Positions 42,060-50,842 of a stretch of 64,000 nt of DNA are shown here, one piece after another (the stretch's first letter is position 1; every line of letters starts with the position of its first letter). Made by a program: the position numbers and the translations under genes. The notes under the pieces are model-generated. The model made no database searches, was not told the DNA's origin, and was given only the letters and a program-made list of their open reading frames with translations. The stretch covers positions 1,178,001-1,242,000 of the forward strand of contig NZ_CP113910.1 of NCBI RefSeq assembly GCF_024701375.2, in the 5' to 3' direction. Origin of the DNA: Streptomyces sp. KMM 9044. GTDB taxonomy: Bacteria; Actinomycetota; Actinomycetes; Streptomycetales; Streptomycetaceae.

Positions 42060-42974
42060 TCACCCCGGGTGCACCGACCAGTCCTGGTCCGCCACGGGCC
42101 TGCCGTGCAGATCGGGAACGTTCTTGAGCCAGGCCGGACGCCCCTGCCGGGAGCGGGCGGCCCGGCGGACGTTCTCCGCGGCCAGTTCCTCCGCGCCGGG
42201 AAAGTCGGTCGGCAGCCACGCCGCCGAGGCCCGTACCCGCGCGTCCAGATACCTCACGTATGCCTCGCGGGCCGCGTCGGGCGTCGCGAGGTCGGGGTCA
42301 CCGGCGAGCCAGGCGTCGGGCACCCCTGCCGTGACGGAGCGCAGCAGTTCCTCGGTCACCCGGGGCGCGAGCTCGGCGTCGGCGGCGCGGACGTCGGGCC
42401 CGTGGCCGCCGAGGGCATGGTGGCGGAAGTCGTATGCCTTCGCCGGGTCGGACGCGTCCCAGCGGTGATGGAAGACGAGCGCGGCCCCGTGGTCGATGAG
42501 CCACAGCCGGGGCTCCGCGACACCCAGCGTCGGCCAGACCATCAGGTTGGAGGAGTGCACGGTCCGGTCCACGTTCACTGTGAGGGCGTCGAGCCAGACG
42601 ATCCGCCCGGCCTCCACCGGGTCGACGGAGAACACCTCGGCGACCTCGGGCGTGAAGTCCCGCGCCCCCGGCAGGTGGTCCATGCCGAGGTTGGTCCCGG
42701 CGCTGGCCGCGTGCAGCTCCCGCACCTCCTGGTGCGGCTCGGCGGCGGCGATCACCGGATCGAAGTCCACCAGCACCAGCTCCGGGAACCGCAGCCCCAG
42801 CGCACGCGCCAGCTCCCCGACGATCACCTCGGCCACCAGCGCCTTGCGCCCCTGCGCGGATCCCGTGAACTTCACGACGTACGTCCCGCAGTCGTCGGCC
42901 TCTACGATGCCGGGGACGGAACCGCCGGAGTGCAGGGGCGCGACATAGCGGGTCGCGACCACCTTTCTCAGCAT
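42060..42974 (-). CDS. HipA-like kinase-fold protein
   Basis: Protein of 304 residues with the HipA/PI-kinase-like pattern: YVVKFTGSAQGRKALVAEVI (nucleotide-binding Lys), VWLDALTVNVDRTVHSSNLMVW (catalytic D..N block) and LWLIDHGAALVFH (metal-binding Asp). Older annotation calls such proteins aminotransferases, which these motifs do not support. There is no HipB-like antitoxin beside it, so it is probably not a HipBA toxin. ATG at 42974 has GGGAG upstream. It converges on aceB with a 29-bp gap. Confidence 0.75.
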   Translation of the reverse strand: MLRKVVATRYVAPLHSGGSVPGIVEADDCGTYVVKFTGSAQGRKALVAEVIVGELARALGLRFPELVLVDFDPVIAAAEPHQEVRELHAASAGTNLGMDHLPGARDFTPEVAEVFSVDPVEAGRIVWLDALTVNVDRTVHSSNLMVWPTLGVAEPRLWLIDHGAALVFHHRWDASDPAKAYDFRHHALGGHGPDVRAADAELAPRVTEELLRSVTAGVPDAWLAGDPDLATPDAAREAYVRYLDARVRASAAWLPTDFPGAEELAAENVRRAARSRQGRPAWLKNVPDLHGRPVADQDWSVHPG

Positions 42975-43113
42975 GCTCCCGGACCGCACGACTCGGTAGT
43001 CTCATGATCCACGGAAAACTCCCGGCGCTCGGTCGGCATCAGTCCTGGTACCTTCGGCAGGAAGTGAGCATAGTAACCCAGTGTGACGTCCGGCGACCAG
43101 GCCGGGGGCGGGA

Positions 43114-44139
43114 TCACGCGGTGGCCGGAGCTGCCGGTCCGACCAGCTCCGACAGGACGTCCTCCATCGTGACGACGCCGATCACCTTGTCGCCCTCGCC
43201 GAGGACGGCGGCGAGGTGGCTGCCGTCGGCGCGCAGGGCGGTGAGGGTGTCGTCCAGCGGTGTGTCGATGCGCACCTGGGTGACCGGGTGGAACACGCCG
43301 CGGGGGAAGGGCTGGTCGCGGTCGGTGCGACCGAGGGTGTCCTTGATGTGCAGGTATCCCAGAAGACCGCCGTCCTGGCCCGTGACCGGGAACCGGGAGT
43401 AGCCCGCCTCCGCCGCCACCCGCTCCAGCCGCGCCGGGGTGATGGTGTGCTCGACGGTGTGCATCCGCCGGGCCGGGACGAGGATCTCGCCCACCGGCCG
43501 GGTGCCCAGCTCCAGCGCGTCGCGCAGCCGTTCGCCGTCGGCGGGTGAGAGCAGGCCGGCCTCCCTGGAGTCGACGACCATGCGGGCCAGCTGGTTGTCG
43601 GTGAAGGCGGATTCGACCTCGTCCTTCGGTTCGACGTGCAGCAGTTTCAGCAGGACGTTGGCGAAGGCGTTGATGCCGAAGACGACCGGCTTGAGCGCCC
43701 GGGTGAGGGCCACCAGCGGCGGCCCCAGCAGCAGCGCGGTGGCGGCCGGGGCGGCCAGCGCGATGTTCTTCGGGACCATCTCGCCGATCAGCATGTGCAG
43801 GTACGTCGCCAGGCTGAGCGCGATGACGAACGCGACCGGGTGCACCAGGCCGTCCGGTATGCGGGCCGCCTCGAAGCCGGGCTCGAGCAGATGCGCGATG
43901 GCCGGTTCGGCGACCGCGCCCAGCACCAGCGAGGACGCGGTGATGCCGAGCTGGGCGGTGGCCATCATCGCGGACAGGTGCTCCAGACCCCGCAGGGTCA
44001 TCCGCGCCCGCTTGTTGCCCGCTTGGGCGCGGGGCTCGATCTGACTGCGGCGCACCGAGATCAGGGCGAACTCGGCGCCGACGAAAAAGGCGTTGACCAG
44101 GACCATCAGGATGCCGATGGCCAGCTGGAGGGCGGTCAT
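43114..44139 (-). CDS. CNNM/HlyC-CorC membrane protein with CBS pair (second of two)
   Basis: Protein of 341 residues. The DUF21/CNNM transmembrane domain (1-190) has VNAFFVGAEFALISVRRSQIE, MATAQLGITASSLVLGAVAEPAI and the MLIGEMVPKNIALAAP motif. A CBS pair follows (about 210-335; VGEILVPARRMHTVE, GYSRFPVTGQDGGLLGYLHIKD, VIGVVTMEDVLSELVG). The family exports or senses Mg2+/Co2+ or Na+. There is no C-terminal CorC_HlyC domain, unlike its neighbour. ATG overlaps the upstream stop (ATGA), so the two may form a heteromer. Confidence 0.85.
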   Translation of the reverse strand: MTALQLAIGILMVLVNAFFVGAEFALISVRRSQIEPRAQAGNKRARMTLRGLEHLSAMMATAQLGITASSLVLGAVAEPAIAHLLEPGFEAARIPDGLVHPVAFVIALSLATYLHMLIGEMVPKNIALAAPAATALLLGPPLVALTRALKPVVFGINAFANVLLKLLHVEPKDEVESAFTDNQLARMVVDSREAGLLSPADGERLRDALELGTRPVGEILVPARRMHTVEHTITPARLERVAAEAGYSRFPVTGQDGGLLGYLHIKDTLGRTDRDQPFPRGVFHPVTQVRIDTPLDDTLTALRADGSHLAAVLGEGDKVIGVVTMEDVLSELVGPAAPATA

Positions 44140-45470
44140 CGGGACTCCCTTCCCGGCCGCGCCGGGACGCGGACCGGTTCGGTGATACGGACCCGGTCGG
44201 CGCGGTGGTGCTCCAGCTCCAGGACGTCAAGCCGCCAGCCGTCGAGGGTGAGGGCGTCACCCTCGGCGGGAATGCGGCCCAGGCGGGTGGCGATCAGCCC
44301 GGCCACGGTCTCGTACGGGCCGTCGGGCGCGGTGAGCCCTATGCCGGCGAGCTGGTCGATGCGTACGCTGCCGTCCGCCTCCCATGCCGCACGGCCGTCC
44401 CCGGTGGCGGGCGCGGGCACCAGGTCGGGCGTCTCCAGGGGATCGTGCTCGTCGCGGACCTCACCCACGACCTCCTCGACGATGTCCTCCACCGTCGCCA
44501 CGCCCGCCGTACCGCCGTACTCGTCGATGACCACAGCCATGGTGCGGGTCGCCCGGAGCCGTTCCAGCAGCCGGTCGGCCGTGAGGCTGTCGGGCACCAG
44601 CAGGGGCTCGGTGACCGGTTCGGTGACCGGCGTGACGGCGCGCCGCTCCGGTTCCAGGGCGAGGACGTCGCGGATGTGGACGGTGCCGACGACCTCGTCC
44701 AGGCTGTCGCGGTAGACCGGGAAGCGGGACAGGCCGGTGGCGTGGGTGAGGTTGGCGGCATCCGCGGCCGTCGCGTGCACTTCCAGCGCCTTGACATCGA
44801 CGCGCGGCGTCATCACGTTCTCCGCGGTCAGCTCGCTCAGGTGGAGCGTACGGACGAACAGGTCGGCCGCATCCTCCTCCAGCGCCCCCTCGGCGGCCGA
44901 ATGCCGGGCGAGCGCGACCAGCTCCTCGGAGCTGCGGGCGGAGGCCAGCTCCTCGGTGGGCTCCATGCCGATGCGACGTACGAAACGGTTCGCGGTGCCG
45001 TTCAGGTGCCGGATGAACGGACCGAACGCGGCGGTGAAGCCGCGCTGCGGTCCGGCCACCACCTTGGCGACCGCCAGCGGCCGGGAGATGGCCCAGTTCT
45101 TGGGGACCAGCTCGCCGACGACCATCAGCACGACGGTGGACACCACCACGCCCAGCACGGTCGCCACCGACGAGGCGGCGGCGCCCAGACCGACCTCCCG
45201 GAGCGGACCGCGCAGCAGCGTCGCGAGCGACGGCTCGGCGAGCATGCCGATCACCAGGGAGGTCACGGTGATGCCGAGCTGGGCACCCGACAGCTGGAGG
45301 GTCAGTCGGCGTACGGCCTTCAGCGCGCTCTCTGCGCCGCGCTCGCCGGCCTCGCAGGCGCGTTCCAGGTCGCTTCGCTCGACCGTGGTCAAGGAGAATT
45401 CGGCCGCGACGAACACCGCGCAGGCCAGGGTGAGCAGGAGGGCCAGCAGAAGCAACAGGACCTCGGTCAT
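44136..45470 (-). CDS. CNNM/HlyC-CorC membrane protein with CBS pair and CorC_HlyC domain
   Basis: Protein of 444 residues. The CNNM membrane domain is in the first 200 residues (FVAAEFSLTTVERSDLERA, LSGAQLGITVTSLVIGMLAEP, VGELVPKNWAISRPLAVAK). A CBS pair spans 215-345 (VMTPRVDVKALEV, LSRFPVYRDSLDEVVGTVHIRD, TMAVVIDEYGGTAGVATVEDI). A CorC_HlyC domain lies at the end (DGSVRIDQLAGIGL, TVAGLIATRLGRIPAEGD). Probable divalent-cation efflux component. First gene of a two-gene operon. Confidence 0.9.
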   Translation of the reverse strand: MTEVLLLLLALLLTLACAVFVAAEFSLTTVERSDLERACEAGERGAESALKAVRRLTLQLSGAQLGITVTSLVIGMLAEPSLATLLRGPLREVGLGAAASSVATVLGVVVSTVVLMVVGELVPKNWAISRPLAVAKVVAGPQRGFTAAFGPFIRHLNGTANRFVRRIGMEPTEELASARSSEELVALARHSAAEGALEEDAADLFVRTLHLSELTAENVMTPRVDVKALEVHATAADAANLTHATGLSRFPVYRDSLDEVVGTVHIRDVLALEPERRAVTPVTEPVTEPLLVPDSLTADRLLERLRATRTMAVVIDEYGGTAGVATVEDIVEEVVGEVRDEHDPLETPDLVPAPATGDGRAAWEADGSVRIDQLAGIGLTAPDGPYETVAGLIATRLGRIPAEGDALTLDGWRLDVLELEHHRADRVRITEPVRVPARPGRESR

Positions 45471-46130
45471 CGTGCCTCGCCCGGTCCCTCGCTCACGGAC
45501 AGCGGACGGAGCAGGGCACGGGCGGTGCCGGGAGGCTCACCCATCAGGGGGACGCCACTCCTTCTCACAACGCACGGACCACCTGTGACGACGGTGACTG
45601 GAAGCAGACTTGCCTGCGTCTTTCTCCACTGTAAAGGAGGCGCAGAGAAGCCGCCCGACGCCTTCCCCGGCCCGCGAGCGGGAGACCGGGCGGCACCGGG
45701 GCGGCAGCAAACGGCCGGGGTACGAAGTCGGACAGCCCAGGAAGCCGGTTCCGGCCTTCCCGGCACGTCCGCCCGGAGCACGCCTCTCCCCGTACCGGCC
45801 CGCCCTATGCCTCTCCTCGCCTGTAGGAGTTCCGCACGCACAGCGGATTCCGCGCTCCGGAGGATGTCACGCATGGCTTCGACCGACATCTGAACAAAGC
45901 GCTAAACAAGGCATGGGCGGACAGGAGCCTGCCCGGGATCACGGCCGCCCCGGCAGCAGCACTGAAGAGGGTCTCCGACCGCGACGGCGAGCCGCTCCGG
46001 GAGGCGTTCGGGGTCAGGACCGTGGCGGACCTCGCCGGCCTGAAGTACGACCGCCGTGGCGCCACCTGCCCCCGCAGGGCCGACGGCACCCTCGGGAACA
46101 CACGCACACCGTGCGGGCCCGGCCGCAGCG
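45471..46130. other. mostly non-coding; possible short gene remnant on plus strand
   Basis: About 660 bp. Read on the plus strand from about 45863 to 46060 one frame gives a protein-like stretch (HLNKALNKAWADRSLPG, AALKRVSDRDGEPLREAFGV, RTVADLAGLKYD) resembling a helix-hairpin-helix-type fragment. It has no convincing start codon, and the following residues are not protein-like. It is probably a broken gene. No terminator was identified. Confidence 0.3.
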
Positions 46131-46697
46131 TCACCGGAGTGAAGTGCGTCCGCCCCGGGGGCCCTGGCTCCCGGGGCGGGGCAGTGACTGCGGCGTCACG
46201 TCCCGCCGTGAGGCATCCTGCGTTTCCCGGGCCGCCTGGCCGGAGTGCCTGCGCTGCCAGTAGGGATTGTCGTGCGACAGCCTGCTGGATACCCGGCCGT
46301 ACATGCCGAACGTCGCGATGAGCAGCCCCATGACGTAACTGAAGATCACGTTGCTCATGCCGAAGTCCAGGATGTTGGCAGGGCGGCCCAGCACGAAGGT
46401 GTGGGCGAAGCCGCTCAGCACGAACAGTCCGCCCACCGTCATGTTGAGGGTGGAGGCGAAGTTGCCGCCGACGGCGGCGCCGACGAGCAGCGCCAGTCCC
46501 ACCACGGTGGAGATGACACTGAGCGCGACGTTGGTGGTCATGCCGGCGATCGTGTTTCCCGACGTGCTGAAAGGACTGAGCGCGTCGGCGAAGCCGAGGC
46601 CGGCGAAGGCGAGCAGGACGAGGCCGCAGAAGGCGGCACCGTAGCGGTAGACGGTCGCCAGGTGATGGTCGACTGGAAGTTCGTCTTGCAGCTTCAT
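46131..46697 (-). CDS. DUF4383 membrane protein
   Basis: Protein of 188 residues with four membrane helices (GAAFCGLVLLAFAGLGFAD; NVALSVISTVVGLALLVGAAV; NMTVGGLFVLSGFAHTFVLG; VIFSYVMGLLIATFGMYGRV). The DUF4383 pattern is present: SGNTIAGMTTNVALS after helix 1 and ANILDFGMSNVIFSYVMG near the end. The cytoplasmic tail is basic. Function unknown; members are often stress-related in Actinobacteria. Its stop is 9 nt from nothing upstream on this strand; the PPOX gene lies just before it and may be co-transcribed. Confidence 0.8.
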   Translation of the reverse strand: MKLQDELPVDHHLATVYRYGAAFCGLVLLAFAGLGFADALSPFSTSGNTIAGMTTNVALSVISTVVGLALLVGAAVGGNFASTLNMTVGGLFVLSGFAHTFVLGRPANILDFGMSNVIFSYVMGLLIATFGMYGRVSSRLSHDNPYWQRRHSGQAARETQDASRRDVTPQSLPRPGSQGPRGGRTSLR

Positions 46698-46706
46698 GAC
46701 CGCTTT

Positions 46707-47309
46707 TCATCCGGAAACATCTGCTTGGATGCGGATGGTTCCTATTTTCCACTTCCGGGTTCCGGACCCCCGGCCCGGAACAGCCCGGGAGGGCGGCCTG
46801 GCTCCTCGGCCGTCCCTCCGACGCGGCGCAGGGGCCGGTTCCTCCGTCCTGTCCGCCTGTCCGGCGATGTCGAGCGCCGTCCCGTACAGCCGGTCCGCCT
46901 TCAGGCGGACGGCCACCCGGCGTTCGGCGACCAACTGCTCCAGGAACGCGGCCTCGTCCTGCGGCTTCGCGGCCTCGGGGACCAGCCCGAGCAGTTCCCG
47001 CCCGACCGCGTCGCCGGGGACCGTCGTGACCTCGGAGGCCTCGGTCCCGCCCTCCGCGACGGCGAACGACCACACGCCGCCGCCCTGCACATGCAGGGCG
47101 GCACGCGGATCGCGCCGCAGATGCTCGAGCTTGACGCGGTCGGCGGTCGGCGGTCGGCGGTCGGCGGTCGGCGAGAAGCGTGCGACGCGGGTCTCGGCGT
47201 CCCAGGTGTAGGACATGGTGGTCAGATGGGGATGGCCACTGCGCTTGACGGTGGCGAGGATGCCGAACCGTTGCGCGCCAAGCAGGCGGGAGAGGGCTTC
47301 GTCGGGCAA
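46707..47309 (-). CDS. PPOX-class flavin/F420-dependent oxidoreductase-like protein
   Basis: Protein of 200 residues. The first 150 follow the split-barrel pattern of this class: LGAQRFGILATVKRSGHPHLTTMSY, KLEHLRRDPRAALHVQG, WSFAVAEGGTEASEVTTV and the end AVRLKADRLYGTALDI. It probably reduces an organic substrate with FMN or F420; the substrate is unknown. A tandem GCGGTCG repeat (about 47136-47170) inserts TADRRPPTADR into a loop. The C-terminal 45 residues are low complexity and may be out-of-family extension. It ends 9 nt before the DUF4383 start. Confidence 0.75.
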   Translation of the reverse strand: MPDEALSRLLGAQRFGILATVKRSGHPHLTTMSYTWDAETRVARFSPTADRRPPTADRVKLEHLRRDPRAALHVQGGGVWSFAVAEGGTEASEVTTVPGDAVGRELLGLVPEAAKPQDEAAFLEQLVAERRVAVRLKADRLYGTALDIAGQADRTEEPAPAPRRRDGRGARPPSRAVPGRGSGTRKWKIGTIRIQADVSG

Positions 47310-47440
47310 TGGACTTGGTCCTGGCCGACAAGCAGCCGCGGGGCGACGTGACCTTCGAGATCTCCGCCGCGGGGCCCGGCATCGGCGCCGTCGCGTGGAA
47401 CGTGTCGAAGGCCCCCGAGCGCTCCGGCCTCCCCCGCTGA
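47309..47440 (+). other. short protein-like open frame, possible 3' gene remnant
   Basis: A frame of 43 codons (DLVLADKQPRGDVTFEISAA then GAVAWNVSKAPERSGLPR) has good codon usage and ends in TGA. It has no ribosome-binding site. It may be the end of a lost gene; family not recognised. Confidence 0.25.
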
Positions 47441-47547
47441 ACCGACCACCCGATCCCCCTGGGCGGTCTTCGGCCGTCCGGGCTGTTCCTGGTGCACCCG
47501 GCCTCGGCCGGTTCCTCGCCCTCCCGCTGCGTACGAAGCGCCGACGC

Positions 47548-49146
47548 CTACGGCTCCGCCAGCGGGTTGGGGACCGGCAGGTAGCGTGCCGAGGCTCCGT
47601 CGGCGTGTGTCCAGCGCAGGAGGAGGTTGGTTTTGGCGGGGAGGGTGGGGCTGGTGAGGAGGGTCTGGACCTCCGGGAGGAGATGGCGGGAGAGTTCCCG
47701 GCGGGCTGCGGGCCACGGGGTGAAGCCCGGATGGCGGTCGGTCAGGGCTGACGCTATGTCCGTCAGGTGGTTGACGATCAGGCAGTAGACGAGGCGCTCC
47801 CAGCCCGCCTCCCTCGTCACCTCCGGGAGCAGCTTCACGCCTTCCGCGTCCCGGTACAGGGCCTGTACGGGCATGCCGTCGGTGTCGACGGCGATCAGGG
47901 TGTTCTGCAGGTGGGCCTCGACCACGACGCCGTGCCGGGCGAAGGTTCGCAGTGCCGGGGGGACGACCCGGGCCAGGTAGGCCTTCCACCAGGCGTCGGG
48001 GGTGGAGGTGGTGGCCAGCGGGTTGCCTTCGTAGTCCTCCGGCAGGGCTGCGGCCAGGTGCGGGGTCGCGCCGGGGAGCAGGTGGGAGCGCAGACCGTCG
48101 CGGACCAGTACGGCCAGTTCCTCGAAGGCGAAGGCCGCGGTGCGGTAACCGCGGTCGCTGAGCCAGGCCGCGGGGGCGTCGGGCGTGGCCGAGGCGGCGA
48201 AGGCCTCGCTCGCGGCCCGGTCGGTCCTGACCAGCTTCAGCAAGTCGTGGCGCCACAGACGGCGGACGTCGTTGGTGATGCGCACGTCCAGGCTGAACTT
48301 CAGGAACAGGTCCTGCGCGGGCGTGTACACGGTGCGGATCGCGGCCGTGGGCCACACCGGGAACGCGGTCGTGCCCAGCCGGATCAGCCGGCCGTCGGCG
48401 AACGCGGGGGCCAGGCTCCGGGCCGTCAGCTCCAACTGCCAGGGGTGGGCGGGCAGGAGGCGGTAGCCGGGCGGGGCGGCGCCCAGGCGGTCCAGGGACG
48501 TGGTGTCGCCCTCCTCCACGACCGCGTCCTCCCGCACGCCGAGCAGCGTCAGCGGGAAGCGTGCGTACGCCTCCGGTGCGTACGGCAGCCAGCTCGCCGT
48601 GGGGCCTGCGCCGCGGGCCTTGGGGGCGGGGTGGTGGGTGTGGCCGGTGAGCAGGGACTGCTCGGAGCGCAGGTAGGGGTCGGTGGGCGGGGTGGCGCCT
48701 GCCCGTGCGGTGAGCAGCGCGGCCACCGCGTCGCGGCTGCCGGTCATCTCGGCCGCCAGCTCCCGGTTCGGCACCCCGGTGTGCCGGCGCAGCTCCTCGG
48801 CGACGAGTTCCACCAGCTCCGGATGACCGAGGCGACGCCAGGTGCCGTCCTGCGCGCGGACCTCGGGTGCGGCGGGGCTGCGGCGGGTGCCGTGGACGCG
48901 TAGCAGGTGCTGGGTGCCCGGCAGGCGGTATGTCCGGGGGACGCCCGGCTCTCGACCCCGGCCCCGGTCCGTGTCCTCGTCCTCGTCCTCGCCGTCCGGT
49001 ATGGGTCGTGCGACCTCGCGCAGGAGGCAGTTCAGGAGCGGGGCAGCCGCGTACGCGTCGGCGCGGCCGGCCGGCCGGCCGGTGTCGTGGGCGCGGGGTG
49101 CCGCGTCGTCGTCTGCGGGTGGGGGCATGAGGTCCACGCGTTCCAC
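47548..49146 (-). CDS. IucA/IucC-family siderophore synthetase (left gene of pair)
   Basis: NRPS-independent siderophore synthetase of about 530 residues that uses ATP to join a carboxylate (often citrate) to an amine or hydroxylamine. Visible motifs: GHTHHPAPKARG (ATP/substrate loop), YRLLPAHPWQLE, SLDVRITNDVRRLW (core), VVVEAHLQNTLIAVD and YRDAEGVKLLPE, ending LLLRWTHADG. GTG at 49146 has GGGA 5 nt upstream; the ATG at 49128 is an alternative. It is divergent from a second IucA/IucC gene, 106 bp away. No decarboxylase, monooxygenase or exporter gene is next to them, unlike desferrioxamine loci. No iron-box of the DmdR type was recognised in the spacer. Confidence 0.9.
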   Translation of the reverse strand: MERVDLMPPPADDDAAPRAHDTGRPAGRADAYAAAPLLNCLLREVARPIPDGEDEDEDTDRGRGREPGVPRTYRLPGTQHLLRVHGTRRSPAAPEVRAQDGTWRRLGHPELVELVAEELRRHTGVPNRELAAEMTGSRDAVAALLTARAGATPPTDPYLRSEQSLLTGHTHHPAPKARGAGPTASWLPYAPEAYARFPLTLLGVREDAVVEEGDTTSLDRLGAAPPGYRLLPAHPWQLELTARSLAPAFADGRLIRLGTTAFPVWPTAAIRTVYTPAQDLFLKFSLDVRITNDVRRLWRHDLLKLVRTDRAASEAFAASATPDAPAAWLSDRGYRTAAFAFEELAVLVRDGLRSHLLPGATPHLAAALPEDYEGNPLATTSTPDAWWKAYLARVVPPALRTFARHGVVVEAHLQNTLIAVDTDGMPVQALYRDAEGVKLLPEVTREAGWERLVYCLIVNHLTDIASALTDRHPGFTPWPAARRELSRHLLPEVQTLLTSPTLPAKTNLLLRWTHADGASARYLPVPNPLAEP

Positions 49147-49252
49147 TGTTTCCCTACGGTCTGTCCGGACGGAGACGATCAGTATCTCCGCATGTCCGTC
49201 ACGGACCGACCTGTTCGTTCCGCAGCGCCTTTCGTACCCGAGGAGTCCGCCT

Positions 49253-50785
49253 GTGCACCGTCCCTTCGCCGCCGAGGCCGAAATCGCCGACGAGTTGGCC
49301 GTCGTACGGCCTGCGCTGGTGCCCCGGTACACGGCAGCGTTGCCAGGGGCCCGCGCGGCCGTGCTGACCCGGCTGTGGCGCGGCCTGGCACACGATCCGC
49401 TGCCGTGGGTCGTGCGCCGGGAGCCGGACGGTGACGGGCTCACGCTGCGGCTGGCGGACGGCCGTCGGCTGCGCGGCCCGCGCCCGGACCCGTACACGAC
49501 CGCCGCGTACGTCACCGTCGTATGGCTGGACGGAGTGGCGTACGACGATCCCGCGCGGTTGACGGGGGAGCTCGCCGTACCGTGTTCGGCCGCCTTCGCA
49601 GCCGAACTCGCTCACAGTGTCGCCTCGTTGACGCTGTCCCGGGCGGGATCCCCGGAGGAGAGCGGAAAGGACGTGGGGGCCTGGGGCGGGAGGTCCGACT
49701 GGGAGTGGGAGCAGCGGGTGGTCGACGGGCATCCGTTCCATCCCAACTGCCGTTCGCGACCAGGGTTTTCGGTGGCCGAGCAGCTGGCGTACGGGCCCGA
49801 GCACCGACCTCTCGTGGAGCTGGGACTGGTTGCGGTGCCGGCCGGGGACTGTCTGGTGACGGGGCGCTGGCCCCAGTGGCTGCGGGACGGAGGGCGAATG
49901 GTGATCCCGGTGCATCCCTGGCAGGCGGCGCACGTGCTCAAGCGGGAGCCCGCGGAGCGGATGGCGGCGCGTCCGCTGATGGCTCTGCGCACGCTCGCGC
50001 TGCCCGACGGACCGCATGTGAAGACGGCGTTGAGCGCGCGGCTTACGTCGTCGGTGCGGGACATCTCACTCGGTTCGGTCGCCGCGTCCGCGGCGCTGTC
50101 GGAGTTCGGGGAGTCGGTGGCGGCGCGGACCGGCGGGCTGTTGCACATCACCCGCACCCTGGGTGCCGCGGCGGCCGGTTCCCCCGATCTGGCGGCCGTG
50201 CTGCGCGAGTCGCCGCAGGAGTACGCGGCGGCCGGGGAGCGGGTGGTGCCGGTGGCGGCCCTGGCGGCGACCGGGCTGCCCCGCTCCCCGGGCTGGACGG
50301 CCCGGTTCGCGCGGCTCGCCCTGACGGTCGGACTGCACCTCCTCTATTCGGGCGTGGCGCTGGAGGCGCACGGTCAGAACCTGCTGGTGGTGCTGGCGCC
50401 GGACGGGGAGCCGGTGCGGCTGGTCTACCGTGATCTGGCCGACCTGCGGATCAGCCCCGCGCGACTCGCCCACCACGGCGTCTCCGTGCCCGGGTTGCCC
50501 GCCCGCATGGTGACGGATGACGAACGGGCTCTGCGGCGCAAGCTGTTCGGCTCGCTGGTGGCGGGCTCGCTGGCCGGTACGACGGGCTCGGGCCCGGCGT
50601 TGCGCGCCGCGTTGGAGAGTGCCGTACGGGACCTGCCGCGTACCCCGGACCTCGCTGCACTGTGCGGCGAACCGCTGCCCGCGAAGGCGCTGACGCTGAT
50701 GCGGCTTTCGCCGGGGGCGACCGGGGACGGCTGGACACAACTGCCCAATCCACTGCTCGATCCCCTCCAAGGCGAGCCCGTGTAG
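49253..50785 (+). CDS. IucA/IucC-family siderophore synthetase (right gene of pair)
   Basis: Second NIS synthetase, 510 residues; GTG start with GAGGAG 7 nt upstream. Motifs: GHPFHPNCRSRPGFS (in place of the usual GHPxHPxxK), RMVIPVHPWQAAHVL, TSSVRDISLGSVAAS, VALEAHGQNLLVVL, YRDLADLRISPARLA. It shares the HPWQ and HxQN signatures with the divergent gene but is only distantly similar, so each probably performs a different condensation on one molecule. It is followed by a VWA operon with a 57-bp gap. Confidence 0.9.
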   Translation: MHRPFAAEAEIADELAVVRPALVPRYTAALPGARAAVLTRLWRGLAHDPLPWVVRREPDGDGLTLRLADGRRLRGPRPDPYTTAAYVTVVWLDGVAYDDPARLTGELAVPCSAAFAAELAHSVASLTLSRAGSPEESGKDVGAWGGRSDWEWEQRVVDGHPFHPNCRSRPGFSVAEQLAYGPEHRPLVELGLVAVPAGDCLVTGRWPQWLRDGGRMVIPVHPWQAAHVLKREPAERMAARPLMALRTLALPDGPHVKTALSARLTSSVRDISLGSVAASAALSEFGESVAARTGGLLHITRTLGAAAAGSPDLAAVLRESPQEYAAAGERVVPVAALAATGLPRSPGWTARFARLALTVGLHLLYSGVALEAHGQNLLVVLAPDGEPVRLVYRDLADLRISPARLAHHGVSVPGLPARMVTDDERALRRKLFGSLVAGSLAGTTGSGPALRAALESAVRDLPRTPDLAALCGEPLPAKALTLMRLSPGATGDGWTQLPNPLLDPLQGEPV

Positions 50786-50842
50786 GGCCGGCACCGGAGC
50801 CCCGCTTTGGAACAGGGCGCCTCTGGTCAATAGGATCCGCCG

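Noticed and set aside
39592-42219. Long minus-strand frame opposite aceB and the nucleotidyltransferase
   Set aside because: Antisense shadow; aceB motifs are complete on the plus strand.
42060-42974. HipA-like protein as a toxin of a HipBA module
   Set aside because: No HipB-like helix-turn-helix gene is next to it, and it lies in a stable metabolic neighbourhood.
49147-49252. Iron-box (DmdR/IdeR) between the two siderophore synthetase genes
   Set aside because: No match to the TTAGGTTAGGCTAACCTAA-type consensus could be seen, so iron control is not claimed.
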